DNA of 64,000 nucleotides from Croceibacterium_A sp035626815 (lineage in GTDB: Bacteria > Pseudomonadota > Alphaproteobacteria > Sphingomonadales > Sphingomonadaceae). How positions within the stretch are numbered: position 1 is the first letter of the stretch; every line of letters begins with the position of its first letter. The stretch lies in contig DASPMY010000027.1 of the NCBI GenBank assembly GCA_035626815.1, positions 59,512 to 123,511 of the forward strand. Direction: 5' to 3'. The notes under the pieces are model-generated. The model was not told the origin of the DNA and did no database searches. It saw nothing but the letters and a program-made list of their open reading frames with translations. A program made the translations under genes and the position numbers. Shown here piece after piece: positions 1 to 8,635 of this stretch.

Positions 1-2
1 CC

Positions 3-314
3 GGGCTGCTCACCGCGATCGCCCAGGACTCGGCCAGCGGCGAGGTGCTGATGGTCGCGTTCATGGATGCCGAGGCGCTCGCGGCGACGCGGGCGACCGG
101 CCTCGCGCACTTCCATTCGCGCAGCCGCAACCGGCTGTGGCGGAAAGGCGAGACCTCGGGCCACGTGCTCCACGTCGAGGCGATCCTGGTCGATTGCGAC
201 CAGGACGCGCTGGTGCTCAAGGTCCGCCCGGCGGGCCCGGCGTGCCACACGGGCGAGCGTAGCTGCTTCTTCCGCGCGCTCGACGGCGAGGGCCTCTCTC
301 GCGTCGACGGTTGA
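3..314 (+). CDS. hisI: phosphoribosyl-AMP cyclohydrolase, 5' truncated by window edge
   Basis: This is the C-terminal part (about 103 residues) of the enzyme that opens the purine ring of phosphoribosyl-AMP in histidine biosynthesis, a cytosolic zinc/magnesium hydrolase. Family signatures are visible: VAFMDAEAL, then HSRSRNRLWRKGETSGH, then DCDQDALVL, and the closing PACHTGERSCFF with the conserved His and Cys metal ligands. No HisE domain follows, so it is the stand-alone form. The real start lies before the window. The stop overlaps the TTG start of the acyl-CoA dehydrogenase, so the two may be cotranslated, although their pathways are unrelated. Confidence 0.95.
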   Translation, partial: GLLTAIAQDSASGEVLMVAFMDAEALAATRATGLAHFHSRSRNRLWRKGETSGHVLHVEAILVDCDQDALVLKVRPAGPACHTGERSCFFRALDGEGLSRVDG

Positions 315-2020
315 GCGCCGCCGTGTTCCCATACGTTCCGCCGCTGCGCGACGTCCGCTTCGTGCTCGACCGGCTGCTCGACCTCGACAGCCAGGTCGAG
401 GGGGACCTGATCGACGCGATCCTGTCCGCAGCGGGCCGCTTCGCCGCCGAAGTCGTCGCGCCGCTCAATCCGGTCGGCGATCGCGTCGGCTGCACCCGCC
501 ATCCGGACGGCTCGGTGACGACCCCGCCGGGCTACCGCGAGGCCTACGCGCAGTACCGCGAAGCCGCGTGGGGCACGCTCGCGCTGCCGGTCGAGCATGG
601 CGGGCAGGGCCTGCCGCATGTCCTGGCGACCGTGGTCGAGGAATTCCTCAACTCGGCGTGCCACGCCTTCAACATGTACCCCGGGCTGACGCACGGCGCG
701 GTTGCGGCCCTGCTCGCGCGGGGCAGCGAGGCGCTCAAGGCGGCCTACCTGCCCAAGCTCGTCTCGGGCGAATGGCTCGGCACGATGGCGCTGACCGAGG
801 CGCACGCCGGCACCGACCTCGGGCTGATCCGCACCACGGCCGAGCCGCGCGGCGACGGCCGCTTCGCGGTCACCGGCGAGAAGATCTTCTGCTCGGGCGG
901 CGAGCACGACCTGACCGACAACATCGTCCACCTGGTGCTGGCCAGGCTGCCCGGCGCGCCGGAAGGCTCGCGCGGGATCTCGCTGCTCGTGGTCCCCAAG
1001 CTGCTGCCGGACGGCTCGCGCAACGCGGTCGCGTGCGGGGCCATCGAGCACAAGATGGGAGTGCACGGCAGCGCCACATGCGCGATGAACTTCGACGGCG
1101 CGACCGGCTGGCTGGTCGGCGCCGAGAATGAAGGTCTTGCGGCGATGTTCGTGATGATGAACGCCGCGCGCCTCTCGTGCGGCAACCAGGGCCTGGCCCA
1201 AGCCGAGCTCGCCTATCAGAACGCTGCCGCCTACGCGCTCGAGCGCCGCCAGGGCCGCGCTCCCGGCAGCCCGGCCGCCGCCGACCCGCTGATCGTCCAT
1301 CCCGACGTGCGGCGCCTGCTGATGGACGCGCGCGCCTTCATCGAGGGCTTCCGCGCGCTGGTGCTGTGGACTGCCTCGCAGATCGACTGCGGGGAAGAGG
1401 AGGTGGTCGGCCTGCTCACCCCGGTGATCAAGGCCCACGGCACCGACCGCGGCTTCGAGACCGCGGTGGCGATGCAGCAGGTCTTCGGCGGGCACGGCTA
1501 CGTCGCCGAATGGGGGATGGAGCAGATCGTCCGCGATGCGCGGGTAGCGATGCTCTACGAGGGCGCGAACGGGGTGCAGGCGCTCGATCTGGTGGCGCGC
1601 AAGCTGGCGCGCGATGGAGGCCAGACGCTCGAGCGCTTCTGTGCCGGGGTCGAGACCGAATGCGGCGAGGCCGAGGCGGAGCTGCGCTTCATCGCCGCGC
1701 CGCTCGCCGAAGCGGTGCGCGAGGCGCGCGAGGCGGCGTACTGGCTGCTGTCGCAAGGCCGGGAGGACCCGAACCAGCTCGGCGCCGGGTCCTATGCCTT
1801 CCTGCAGCTGTTCGGCGTGCTGGCGATCGGGTGGATGTGGCTGCGCCTCGCCAAGGCCGCGCTGCCCGACGCCGACGATCCGTTCTGCGCCGCCAAGCTG
1901 GCGACCGCGCGCCACTATGCCTTGCACGCCCTGCCGCAATGCGGGGCACTGCGCCACAAGGTCGAGGCCGGCGCCGAGGTGCTGATGGCGCTGCCGGCCG
2001 AGGCCTTCCGGCGCGAGTGA
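311..2020 (+). CDS. acyl-CoA dehydrogenase, long DmdC-like type
   Basis: A 569-residue flavoprotein that would introduce a trans-2,3 double bond into an acyl-CoA and pass electrons to ETF. It has the usual N-terminal helical domain, a middle beta domain (TEAHAGTDL near residue 160), a C-terminal helical domain, and an extra C-terminal extension after residue 450. That layout is typical of the long subfamily that includes 3-methylmercaptopropionyl-CoA dehydrogenase. The catalytic glutamate is likely that of MLYEGANGVQ near residue 420. Substrate cannot be assigned. The start is TTG at 311, overlapping the hisI stop; GTG at 323 is an alternative. The 3' end is only 3 bp from a convergent oxidoreductase gene. 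Confidence 0.9.
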   Translation: MSAAVFPYVPPLRDVRFVLDRLLDLDSQVEGDLIDAILSAAGRFAAEVVAPLNPVGDRVGCTRHPDGSVTTPPGYREAYAQYREAAWGTLALPVEHGGQGLPHVLATVVEEFLNSACHAFNMYPGLTHGAVAALLARGSEALKAAYLPKLVSGEWLGTMALTEAHAGTDLGLIRTTAEPRGDGRFAVTGEKIFCSGGEHDLTDNIVHLVLARLPGAPEGSRGISLLVVPKLLPDGSRNAVACGAIEHKMGVHGSATCAMNFDGATGWLVGAENEGLAAMFVMMNAARLSCGNQGLAQAELAYQNAAAYALERRQGRAPGSPAAADPLIVHPDVRRLLMDARAFIEGFRALVLWTASQIDCGEEEVVGLLTPVIKAHGTDRGFETAVAMQQVFGGHGYVAEWGMEQIVRDARVAMLYEGANGVQALDLVARKLARDGGQTLERFCAGVETECGEAEAELRFIAAPLAEAVREAREAAYWLLSQGREDPNQLGAGSYAFLQLFGVLAIGWMWLRLAKAALPDADDPFCAAKLATARHYALHALPQCGALRHKVEAGAEVLMALPAEAFRRE

Positions 2021-2023
2021 CCG

Positions 2024-3355
2024 TCACGGCCAGGTGAAGAACAGGCCGCCCGGGTCATGGCGCTGCCGCAGCTCGCCGAGCCGCGCGAGGGCCTCGGCGG
2101 TGAAGCATTCGGCGAGGCGCTCGGGGCCTTGCGTCAGGTCGGCCTCGCCGACGTAGCGGCCCGCGCGCAGAGGGGCGAGGGCGTCGTCTACCCGGCGGAC
2201 CCAGGCGCGGTTGGCCTCGTCGTCGGCGGGATCGTCCCACAGCGCGTAGATGCCCGCGCCGGTGCCGCCGCCGACCGACAGCGCGCCGCCGCCGAGCTCG
2301 ACGCGCCCGCCGCCGCCGAAGGCGACGATGTCGATCGTCGCATGGCGGCTCGGCGCGGGCAGGTGGCCGACCGCCAGGAGCAGCTCGCCGAGCGGCGCTT
2401 CGCTCCACAGATGATCGGCGGCGACGCGCTTGCCCGCGGGCATCGGCGACATGCGGAACAGCTCGGGGAACGCCACGACCTCGCCGCACGGCGCCGAGAT
2501 CGCCTCGGCCGCGGCGGGCGGCGAGGCGAACGCGACGAGCCGATCGCGCGCTTCGTCCTCGCTGGCGGCGCACGCGGCGACGCGCAGGATCACCGCCGGC
2601 TCGTGCGTGTCCCAGTGGGTCAGCAGGAAGCAGCCGATCTCGACCGCCGGGTGAGTCGCGGCGGCGGCGGCGGTGAGCCAGTCGGCCAGCGCCGGGGCGC
2701 ACGTCGCGGTGAAGTAGCCGCGCCACGCGTAGGTCACCGGCGGCAACGGGTGCAGCTGCAGATGGTACGCGGTCACGGCCGCGAAGAACCCCGGACCGTG
2801 GCCGCGCGCGGCCCAGAACAAGTCGGCGTGGTGCTCGGCGCTCGCGCGCACGATCTCGCCCGCGGCGGTGACCAGCTCGATCGCCGTGACGTTGGCGCAC
2901 GCTGCGCCCCATTCGCCCGCGTTCCAGCCGAATCCGCCGGCGAGGATGTAGCCGCTCAAGCCGACGTCGACGCAATGCCCGACCGGAAAGGCGAGGCCCT
3001 CGGCCGCGAGCCGCTCGGCCAGCACCCCGTCGCACACCCCGGCGCCGACCCGCGCGGTTCGCGCCGCGGCGTCGATCTCGATCGAGTCGAGCCGGCCGAG
3101 GTCGAGCATCAGGCCGCCCTCGCGCAGCGCCGCCGCCTCGTAATGATGCCCGCTGCCGCGCGGCGAAACCCTGAGGCCGTGCGCGGCGGCCGAGCGGATC
3201 GCCGCGGCGACCTCTTCGGCGCCGGTGCAGCGAACGATGGCGTCCGGCGAGCGCGCCCGGTGCAGTCGCTTGTTCCAGATGGCCTGCTCGCGCGCCGCAT
3301 CGTAGCCGGGCTCGCCGCGCTTCAGGAAGGTTGGGTCGTCGAGCGGGGCAGGCAC
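2024..3355 (-). CDS. FAD-binding oxidoreductase, berberine-bridge-enzyme type
   Basis: A 443-residue protein with an N-terminal FAD-binding PCMH-type domain (residues about 35-205). It has a glycine-rich GSGHHYEA segment whose His fits the usual 8-alpha-histidyl FAD attachment site, then GGFGWNAGEWG. The C-terminus ends with a BBE-like tail (RHDPGGLFFTWP). The second covalent-attachment Cys of true bicovalent BBE enzymes appears to be replaced by Gly, so a monocovalent flavin is inferred. Members oxidise sugars, alcohols or alkaloid-like amines; the substrate here is unknown. No signal peptide is evident. The dienelactone-hydrolase-like gene lies 6 bp upstream on the same strand, so the two probably form an operon. 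Confidence 0.85.
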   Translation of the reverse strand: MPAPLDDPTFLKRGEPGYDAAREQAIWNKRLHRARSPDAIVRCTGAEEVAAAIRSAAAHGLRVSPRGSGHHYEAAALREGGLMLDLGRLDSIEIDAAARTARVGAGVCDGVLAERLAAEGLAFPVGHCVDVGLSGYILAGGFGWNAGEWGAACANVTAIELVTAAGEIVRASAEHHADLFWAARGHGPGFFAAVTAYHLQLHPLPPVTYAWRGYFTATCAPALADWLTAAAAATHPAVEIGCFLLTHWDTHEPAVILRVAACAASEDEARDRLVAFASPPAAAEAISAPCGEVVAFPELFRMSPMPAGKRVAADHLWSEAPLGELLLAVGHLPAPSRHATIDIVAFGGGGRVELGGGALSVGGGTGAGIYALWDDPADDEANRAWVRRVDDALAPLRAGRYVGEADLTQGPERLAECFTAEALARLGELRQRHDPGGLFFTWP

Positions 3356-3361
3356 TCGGCC

Positions 3362-4066
3362 CTAACCGAACACCTCGGCGAACAGTTCCAGCATCGCCGC
3401 CCAGCTCTGGCGGTCGGCGCTGGCATCGTAGGCGGTGGCCGGGTTGTCGGTCGGGGCGGGGTTGGTGAAGCCGTGGCGCACGCCGCTGTACGAATGGAAG
3501 TGCCAGTCGGCCCGGGCGGCGTCCATCTCCTCCCAGAAGGCGAGCACCTGGCTCCGCGGGACCATCGGGTCGGCGTCGCCGTGGCAGACGAGGATGCGCG
3601 CGGTGATCGCGCCCGGCTCGGCCGGGAGGCCGGTGTCGAGCAGTCCGTGGAAGCTGACCACGGCCGCCAGCGGCGCGCCGTCGCGGGCCAGCTCGAGCGC
3701 CGCCTGCCCGCCCATGCAGAAGCCGATCGCCGCCAGCGGCAGGCCTTGCGCATCGGGCAGCGTCGCCAGCGCCCGCAGCGCGGCCTTGAGGCGCCGCCGG
3801 TAGGCCAGGGGATCGGGGCGGATGCCTCCGGCGAGAGTGCGGGCCGCGTCGAAGTTCGCCGGGCGCTCGCCGTAGAAGTCGGCGATCAGCGCGAGGTAGC
3901 CGGCCTCGCCCAGCATCCGGGCCTTCGTCTCGACCGCCGGCGTCGGATTCATGATCGTCGGGAACACCAGGATCGCCGCGCGCGGCGGCCCGGCGGGGCG
4001 GGCGACGAGACCCGTCAGCCGGGTCTTGCCGTCCGCGTAGTCGAGCGATTCGAGTTCCACAGGCAC
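3362..4066 (-). CDS. dienelactone hydrolase family protein
   Basis: A 234-residue alpha/beta hydrolase. The nucleophile is the Cys of GFCMGGQAAL, with Asp in CHGDADPMVP and His in GVRHGFTN completing the Cys-Asp-His triad of dienelactone hydrolases. I chose GTG at 4066 because a GGAAGG ribosome-binding site lies just upstream. The longer in-frame ATG at 4198 would start inside the stem of the cspA terminator and adds a low-complexity N-terminus. The family hydrolyses lactones or esters in ring-cleavage pathways; the actual substrate here is not known. It is followed after 6 bp by the FAD oxidoreductase gene. Confidence 0.85.
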   Translation of the reverse strand: MPVELESLDYADGKTRLTGLVARPAGPPRAAILVFPTIMNPTPAVETKARMLGEAGYLALIADFYGERPANFDAARTLAGGIRPDPLAYRRRLKAALRALATLPDAQGLPLAAIGFCMGGQAALELARDGAPLAAVVSFHGLLDTGLPAEPGAITARILVCHGDADPMVPRSQVLAFWEEMDAARADWHFHSYSGVRHGFTNPAPTDNPATAYDASADRQSWAAMLELFAEVFG

Positions 4067-4172
4067 TCCCAACCTTCCCTCGCCCCCGGCGAACAGGCTG
4101 CTACCGGCTTCCCGGAAATGGGCAAGGGGACGTCCTTCGACCAGGCGCCGGCTGGACCCTCCTCTCGGCCAC

Positions 4173-4207
4173 GAAAAAAGGGACGGGCGCACTGGCACCC
4201 GTCCCTT
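4173..4207 (-). terminator. Rho-independent terminator of cspA
   Basis: Read on the minus strand, AAGGGACGGG pairs perfectly with CCCGTCCCTT across a 10-base loop and is followed by a run of T (CTTTTTTCG). It lies 30 bp after the cspA stop. This is the clearest intrinsic terminator in the window. Confidence 0.9.
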
Positions 4208-4236
4208 CTCTTGTCGCGCGAAACCGCGGTGGCGGC

Positions 4237-4443
4237 TTAGGCGTTCTGGAGATTGACCGCGCTGGTCTTGCCGCGCTTGTCGTTCTCGAGGTCGTAGGAC
4301 AGACGCTGCTCCTTATCGAGCGAGCTCATCCCGGCGGCCTGGACGGCCGTCATGTGGACGAACGCGTCGTTGCCGCCGGCTTCATTGGTGATGAAGCCGT
4401 AACCCTTGGCATTGTCGAAAAACTTCACTGTGCCGATCGGCAT
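4237..4443 (-). CDS. cspA: cold shock protein, CspA family
   Basis: A 68-residue single cold-shock domain, the normal length for the family. It has the RNP1-type KGYGFI motif and the RNP2-type AFVHM motif that bind single-stranded RNA or DNA. The protein acts as an RNA chaperone or antiterminator. The ATG is preceded by a good Shine-Dalgarno (GAAGGAAA). It is monocistronic: a strong terminator follows, and about 160 bp separate it from cysK upstream. A GGAGGCC/GGCCTCC hairpin lies in the presumed leader. Confidence 0.95.
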   Translation of the reverse strand: MPIGTVKFFDNAKGYGFITNEAGGNDAFVHMTAVQAAGMSSLDKEQRLSYDLENDKRGKTSAVNLQNA

Positions 4444-4465
4444 ATCAATTTCCTTCTTTGGCTGC

Positions 4466-4484
4466 GGAGGCCGAAGTGGCCTCC
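4466..4484 (-). promoter_or_regulatory. hairpin in the presumed 5' leader of cspA
   Basis: A perfect 7-bp inverted repeat (GGAGGCC and GGCCTCC, 5-base loop) begins 23 bp upstream of the cspA start codon. Cold-shock mRNAs often carry structured leaders that control translation with temperature; that role is inferred here only from position. Confidence 0.4.
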
Positions 4485-4605
4485 TCGTGCTAGGAGAAGC
4501 GGAGAGAAGGAAATTGGAGCCGCAAAGCGCCGAAGACCGTCAATTTGCGACTGTAGCGACCCCTATGTGGGGACGCGACGCCGCATTACTAGGGGTTGGT
4601 GGCGT

Positions 4606-5526
4606 TTATTCCGTCGGCAGGAAGTCCGGCACCGAGAGATAGCGCTCGCCGGTGTCGTAGTTGAACCCGAGCACTTTCGCCCCGGAGCCCAGCTCGCCCA
4701 GCTTCTGCCGGATCGCCGCCAGCGTCGCGCCGGAGCTGATGCCGACCAGCAGGCCCTCCTCGCGGGCGCAGCGGCGGGCCATGTCCTTGGCGTCCTCCGC
4801 CTCGACGGTGATCGCGCCGTCGATCGACTGGGTGTGCAGGTTGGTCGGGATGAAGCCGCCGCCGATGCCCTGGATCGGGTGCGGGCCGGGCTGGCCGCCG
4901 GAAATGACCGGCGACAGCGTCGGCTCGACGGCATAGGCCTTGAGGCCCGGCCATTCGCGCTTCAGCACTTCGGCGCAGCCGGTCAGGTGGCCGCCGGTGC
5001 CGACGCCGGTGATGAGCACGTCGAACGGGCTGCCGGCGAAGTCGTCGAGGATCTCGCGCGCGGTGGTGCGGGCGTGAATCTCGACGTTGGCGGGATTGTC
5101 GAACTGCTGCGGCATCCACGCGCCCTCGGTCTGCCCGGCCAGCTCCTGCGCCCGGGCGATGGCGCCCTTCATGCCGAGCTCCTTCGGCGTCAGGTCGAAC
5201 GTCGCGCCGTAGGCCAGCATCAGCCGGCGCCGTTCGAGCGACATCGATTCGGGCATCACCAGCACCAGCTTGTAGCCCTTCACCGCGGCGACCATGGCGA
5301 GGCCGATGCCGGTGTTGCCGCTGGTCGGCTCGATGATCGTGCCGCCTTCGCGCAAGGCGCCCGACTTCTCCGCGTCCTCGACCATCGCCAGCGCGATGCG
5401 GTCCTTGATCGAGCCGCCGGGATTGGCCCGCTCGCTCTTCACCCACACCTCGTGATCGGGGAACATCCGCGCCAGGCGGATGTGCGGGGTCATGCCGATG
5501 GTTGCCAGGACGTTGTCGGCCTTCAT
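4606..5526 (-). CDS. cysK: cysteine synthase A (O-acetylserine sulfhydrylase)
   Basis: A 306-residue PLP enzyme that joins sulfide to O-acetylserine to make cysteine in the cytosol. The PLP-forming Lys is K41 in NPGGSIKDRIAL. The substrate loop TSGNTG and the phosphate-binding GVGTGGH loop are both present. Length and motifs fit CysK rather than cystathionine beta-synthase. The ATG overlaps the TGA of the upstream MFS gene (ATGA), so translation is probably coupled. The C-terminus ends in PDFLPTE without the usual terminal Ile that docks into SAT (CysE); whether a CysE complex forms is therefore uncertain. Confidence 0.95.
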   Translation of the reverse strand: MKADNVLATIGMTPHIRLARMFPDHEVWVKSERANPGGSIKDRIALAMVEDAEKSGALREGGTIIEPTSGNTGIGLAMVAAVKGYKLVLVMPESMSLERRRLMLAYGATFDLTPKELGMKGAIARAQELAGQTEGAWMPQQFDNPANVEIHARTTAREILDDFAGSPFDVLITGVGTGGHLTGCAEVLKREWPGLKAYAVEPTLSPVISGGQPGPHPIQGIGGGFIPTNLHTQSIDGAITVEAEDAKDMARRCAREEGLLVGISSGATLAAIRQKLGELGSGAKVLGFNYDTGERYLSVPDFLPTE

Positions 5527-6827
5527 GTCGCGGGCTCCTTTGCTGGGTCCTCATGCAGGAACGTGGAATCGAACGTCTTCGCCCGGCGCAGCTCGGGGAA
5601 CAGCACCGCCCACATCGCGGTGACGACTATCGCACCCACGCCGCCGATGGCAACCGCGCCGACGGCCCCGAGCACGCCGGCCATCAGACCGGCGCGGAAC
5701 TCGCCGAGCTCGTTCGAGGCGGAGATCGCCAGTCCGGAGATCGCCGAGACGCGCCCGCGCATCGTGTCGGGCGTGTTGAGCTGGACCAGCGAGTTGCGGA
5801 TGAACACCGAGATCATGTCGGCCGCGCCGAGCAGGCCGAGCATCGCCAGCGAGAAGGCGAAGTTGCGCGACAGCGCGAAGGCGACCGTCGCGGCGCCGAA
5901 GCCGACCACCGCCCACAGCATCTTCACGCCGACGTCGTGCTCGAGCGGTTTCCACGACAGCCATGCGGCTACCAGCGCCGCGCCGACGGCGGGCGCGCCC
6001 CGCATCAGGCCGAGGCCTTCGGGCCCCACATGGAGGATATCGCGCGCGAATACCGGCAGCATCGCCGTCGCCCCGCCGAGCAGCACCGCGAACAAGTCGA
6101 GCGTGATGCAACCGAGCAGGAAGCGCTCCCGGCGCACGAACACGAAGCCGTCGGCGATCTGGCGCAACGGATGGCGCGGCGGGCCCTGGTGGACCGCCCG
6201 GACCGGGCGGACGCTCGAGATCAGCAGGCCCGACAGCAGCAGCATCGCGGCCGAGACGAAATACGGCAGCGACGGGCTTTCGGCGAACATGAAGCCGCCG
6301 GCGGCGGGACCGACCACGGTCCCCACCTGCCACCCCATCGAGCTCAGCGCGATCGCCTGCGGCAGCAGCGCCGGCGGGACGATGTTGGGGGCGATGGCCG
6401 CCAGCGCCGGCCCGTTGAACACTCGCGCCGAGCCATGCGCGGCGGCCAGCCCGAATAGCAGCGGCAGGGTCAGCGCGTCGCTCGCGGTGGCGAAGGCGAG
6501 CGCGAGCGCTATGCCGCAGTCGATGGCGTTGGCGAACAGCACCACGCGGCGGCGGTCGAAACGGTCGGCGGCGACGCCGGCGACCGGGGTCAGCAGCAGC
6601 AGCGGAACGAACTGCGCCGCGCCGAGCAGGCCGAGCATGAGCGACGCGTCGCGCAGGCCCATCCCGTAGTCCTCGCGGGCGACGTCGTACGTCTGGTAGC
6701 CGATCAGCACCACCATCGACAGGGTGGCGAACGTGGCGAGGAAGCGGGCGAGCCAGAACCGCCGGTAGTCGGCGATGTGCAGCGGCGATGTCGGTTCGAC
6801 GCCGGAGCCTGTGATCGTCTCGCTCAC
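5523..6827 (-). CDS. MFS transporter (EntS/MFS_3-like)
   Basis: A 434-residue inner-membrane protein with about 12 hydrophobic segments. The conserved DRFDRRRVV loop lies between helices 2 and 3, and a central cytoplasmic loop near residue 215 reads VRAVHQGPPRHP. It resembles the MFS_3 group of efflux permeases (enterobactin exporter-like and macrolide-efflux-like). The substrate is unknown. It is cotranscribed with cysK through a 4-bp overlap, which raises the possibility of export of a cysteine-pathway compound; that is speculation. Confidence 0.85.
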   Translation of the reverse strand: MSETITGSGVEPTSPLHIADYRRFWLARFLATFATLSMVVLIGYQTYDVAREDYGMGLRDASLMLGLLGAAQFVPLLLLTPVAGVAADRFDRRRVVLFANAIDCGIALALAFATASDALTLPLLFGLAAAHGSARVFNGPALAAIAPNIVPPALLPQAIALSSMGWQVGTVVGPAAGGFMFAESPSLPYFVSAAMLLLSGLLISSVRPVRAVHQGPPRHPLRQIADGFVFVRRERFLLGCITLDLFAVLLGGATAMLPVFARDILHVGPEGLGLMRGAPAVGAALVAAWLSWKPLEHDVGVKMLWAVVGFGAATVAFALSRNFAFSLAMLGLLGAADMISVFIRNSLVQLNTPDTMRGRVSAISGLAISASNELGEFRAGLMAGVLGAVGAVAIGGVGAIVVTAMWAVLFPELRRAKTFDSTFLHEDPAKEPAT

Positions 6828-6889
6828 CCGCGCGCCATGGCAGGCACGGGGGAGAGTGCCAAGATACTTGGGCTAGCTCACCGCCAACT

Positions 6890-6928
6890 CGTCATTGCGA
6901 GGAGGCGACGCGACGCACCGCAATGACG
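6890..6928. repeat. intergenic palindrome, family E
   Basis: CGTCATTGC and GCAATGACG form a perfect 9-bp inverted repeat around GAGGAGGCGACGCGACGCACC. It belongs to the widespread 'GTCATTGCGAGGAG.GAAGCGAC' type of proteobacterial intergenic repeat. This is the only copy recognised in the window, between the PilZ gene and the MFS gene. Confidence 0.7.
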
Positions 6929-6942
6929 AAAGGGGTGCCGGA

Positions 6943-7284
6943 TCAGCCCCGCCGGCGCAGGCGCGGGTTGGGCTGGAGGCCCTCGATCATCATCACGAAG
7001 TCGTCGAGGCGGATGATCCGCTCGAACTGGAAGCCCGCGCGGTCCTCGGTCAGCCAGATGCAATACGCCTCGATCCGGCCGATGACGGGCAGGCGGATGA
7101 TCACCCGGTCGCCGCGCGCCATGTCGGCCGCGCCGTCGACCATGAAGCCGTGGGCCGAGAGGTTGCAGACGTGCAGCTTGAGGTCGCCGCGCGTGCGGTG
7201 CTCGCCGATCACCGGATAATCGACCGGGTGCCGCGTCGAACGCCGCATGTCGGGCACGGACAGTTGAGCCCCGCCTGCCATCAA
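6943..7284 (-). CDS. PilZ domain protein
   Basis: A 113-residue protein that is essentially a single PilZ domain. The two c-di-GMP-binding signatures are present: RRSTRHP (RxxxR) near residues 14-20 and NLSAHG (NxSxxG) near 42-47. It is therefore a likely cytosolic c-di-GMP receptor, although many alphaproteobacterial PilZ proteins have unknown output. It stands alone, transcribed in the same direction as tyrS upstream and the MFS gene downstream. Confidence 0.9.
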   Translation of the reverse strand: MMAGGAQLSVPDMRRSTRHPVDYPVIGEHRTRGDLKLHVCNLSAHGFMVDGAADMARGDRVIIRLPVIGRIEAYCIWLTEDRAGFQFERIIRLDDFVMMIEGLQPNPRLRRRG

Positions 7285-7357
7285 TCCGATACCCCTTTTC
7301 CCGTCCCTTGAGCCGCCGCAATCGCAGCAAATGTTGGAAAAAGGGTAAAAGCCGGGG

Positions 7358-8590
7358 TCAGGCGCCGCGCAGCACCCCGTGCCGCTTGCGGCCGAGGCTG
7401 AGCTTGCGCTCCTCGCCGGGAGCCAGCCGGACGAGCAAGGCGGGGTCGGTCTGCGGCTCGTCGTCGATGCGCACCGCGCCTTCGGCGATCTTGCGCTTGG
7501 CCTCGCCGCCCGAGGCGGCGAAGCCGAGCGCGGTGCACGCCGCGCCGAGGCGAATCCCTTCGGCCGGCACCTCGAGCACCGGCAGGTCCTCGCCGAGCCC
7601 GCCGGCTCCGAACGTCTGCGCGGCGGTCGCCTCGGCGGCGCGCGCCGCCTCGTCCCCGCGGACCAGCCGGGTGACCGCGTTGGCGAGCACCACCTTGGCC
7701 TCGTTGATCCACGCCCCCTCGAGCGCCTCGAGCCGGGCGATCTCGGCGAGCGGCAGGTCGGTGAACAGGCGCAGGAACCGGCCGACGTCGCGGTCGTCGG
7801 TGTTGCGCCAGTATTGCCAGAAATCGTAGCTCGGCAGCTGGTCCTCGTTGAGCCACACCGCGCCGGCCGCGGTCTTGCCCATCTTGGCGCCGTCGGCGGT
7901 CGTCAGCAGCGGGGTGGTGACGCCGTAGACCTCGACCCCGTCCATCCGCCGGCTCAGCTCGACGCCGTTGACGATGTTGCCCCACTGGTCGCTGCCGCCC
8001 AGCTGCAGCCGGCAGCCCAGCTCGCGCGACAAGTGGCGGAAATCGTAGCCTTGCAGGATCATGTAGTTGAATTCGAGGAAGGTCATCGGCTGCTCGCGGT
8101 CGAGCCGCAGCCTGACCGAATCGAAGCTCAGCATGCGGTTGATCGTGAAGTGCGTGCCGACTTCCTGCAGCAGCTCGATGTAGCCGAGCCGGCCGAGCCA
8201 GTCGTGGTTGTTGACCATCACCGCGTCCGTCGGCCCGTCGCCGAACGTCAGGAAGCGTTCGAACACGGTGCGGATCGAGGCGATGTTGGCGTCAATCGTC
8301 GCGTCGCTGAGCATCTTGCGGCTCTCGTCGCGCCCGGTCGGATCGCCGATCCGCGTCGTCCCGCCGCCCATCAGCACGATCGGCTTGTGCCCGGCCTGCT
8401 GGAGCCGGCGCAGCAGCATGATCTGCACCATCGAGCCGACGTGCAGCGACGGCGCGGTCGCGTCGAAGCCGATGTAGCCCGGCACCACCTGCCGATGCGC
8501 CAGGGCGTCCAGTCCCTCGGCGTCGGTTAGCTGGTGGATGTAGCCGCGCTCGTCGAGTAGACGCAGCAGCTCGGACTTGTACTCGCTCAT
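7358..8590 (-). CDS. tyrS: tyrosyl-tRNA synthetase
   Basis: A 410-residue class I synthetase that charges tRNA-Tyr. The HIGH-like motif is HVGS (PSLHVGSMVQI) near residue 46 and the KMSKS-like motif is KMGKT near residue 228. The C-terminus (from about 335) is the S4-like RNA-binding domain. The ATG at 8590 is preceded by GAGGGAG. An in-frame extension to 9130 is an artefact running antisense through the divergent gene. It diverges from the DOMON-like gene with 45 bp between the start codons. Confidence 0.97.
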   Translation of the reverse strand: MSEYKSELLRLLDERGYIHQLTDAEGLDALAHRQVVPGYIGFDATAPSLHVGSMVQIMLLRRLQQAGHKPIVLMGGGTTRIGDPTGRDESRKMLSDATIDANIASIRTVFERFLTFGDGPTDAVMVNNHDWLGRLGYIELLQEVGTHFTINRMLSFDSVRLRLDREQPMTFLEFNYMILQGYDFRHLSRELGCRLQLGGSDQWGNIVNGVELSRRMDGVEVYGVTTPLLTTADGAKMGKTAAGAVWLNEDQLPSYDFWQYWRNTDDRDVGRFLRLFTDLPLAEIARLEALEGAWINEAKVVLANAVTRLVRGDEAARAAEATAAQTFGAGGLGEDLPVLEVPAEGIRLGAACTALGFAASGGEAKRKIAEGAVRIDDEPQTDPALLVRLAPGEERKLSLGRKRHGVLRGA

Positions 8591-8635
8591 GATGCTCCCT
8601 CGTGAGGAGCGGGCGCGTAGCACGCGAGGAACTTC

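Noticed and set aside
2057..4240. 727-codon plus-strand open frame opposite the oxidoreductase and hydrolase genes
   Set aside because: Shadow of recognised minus-strand genes; it also runs through the cspA terminator.
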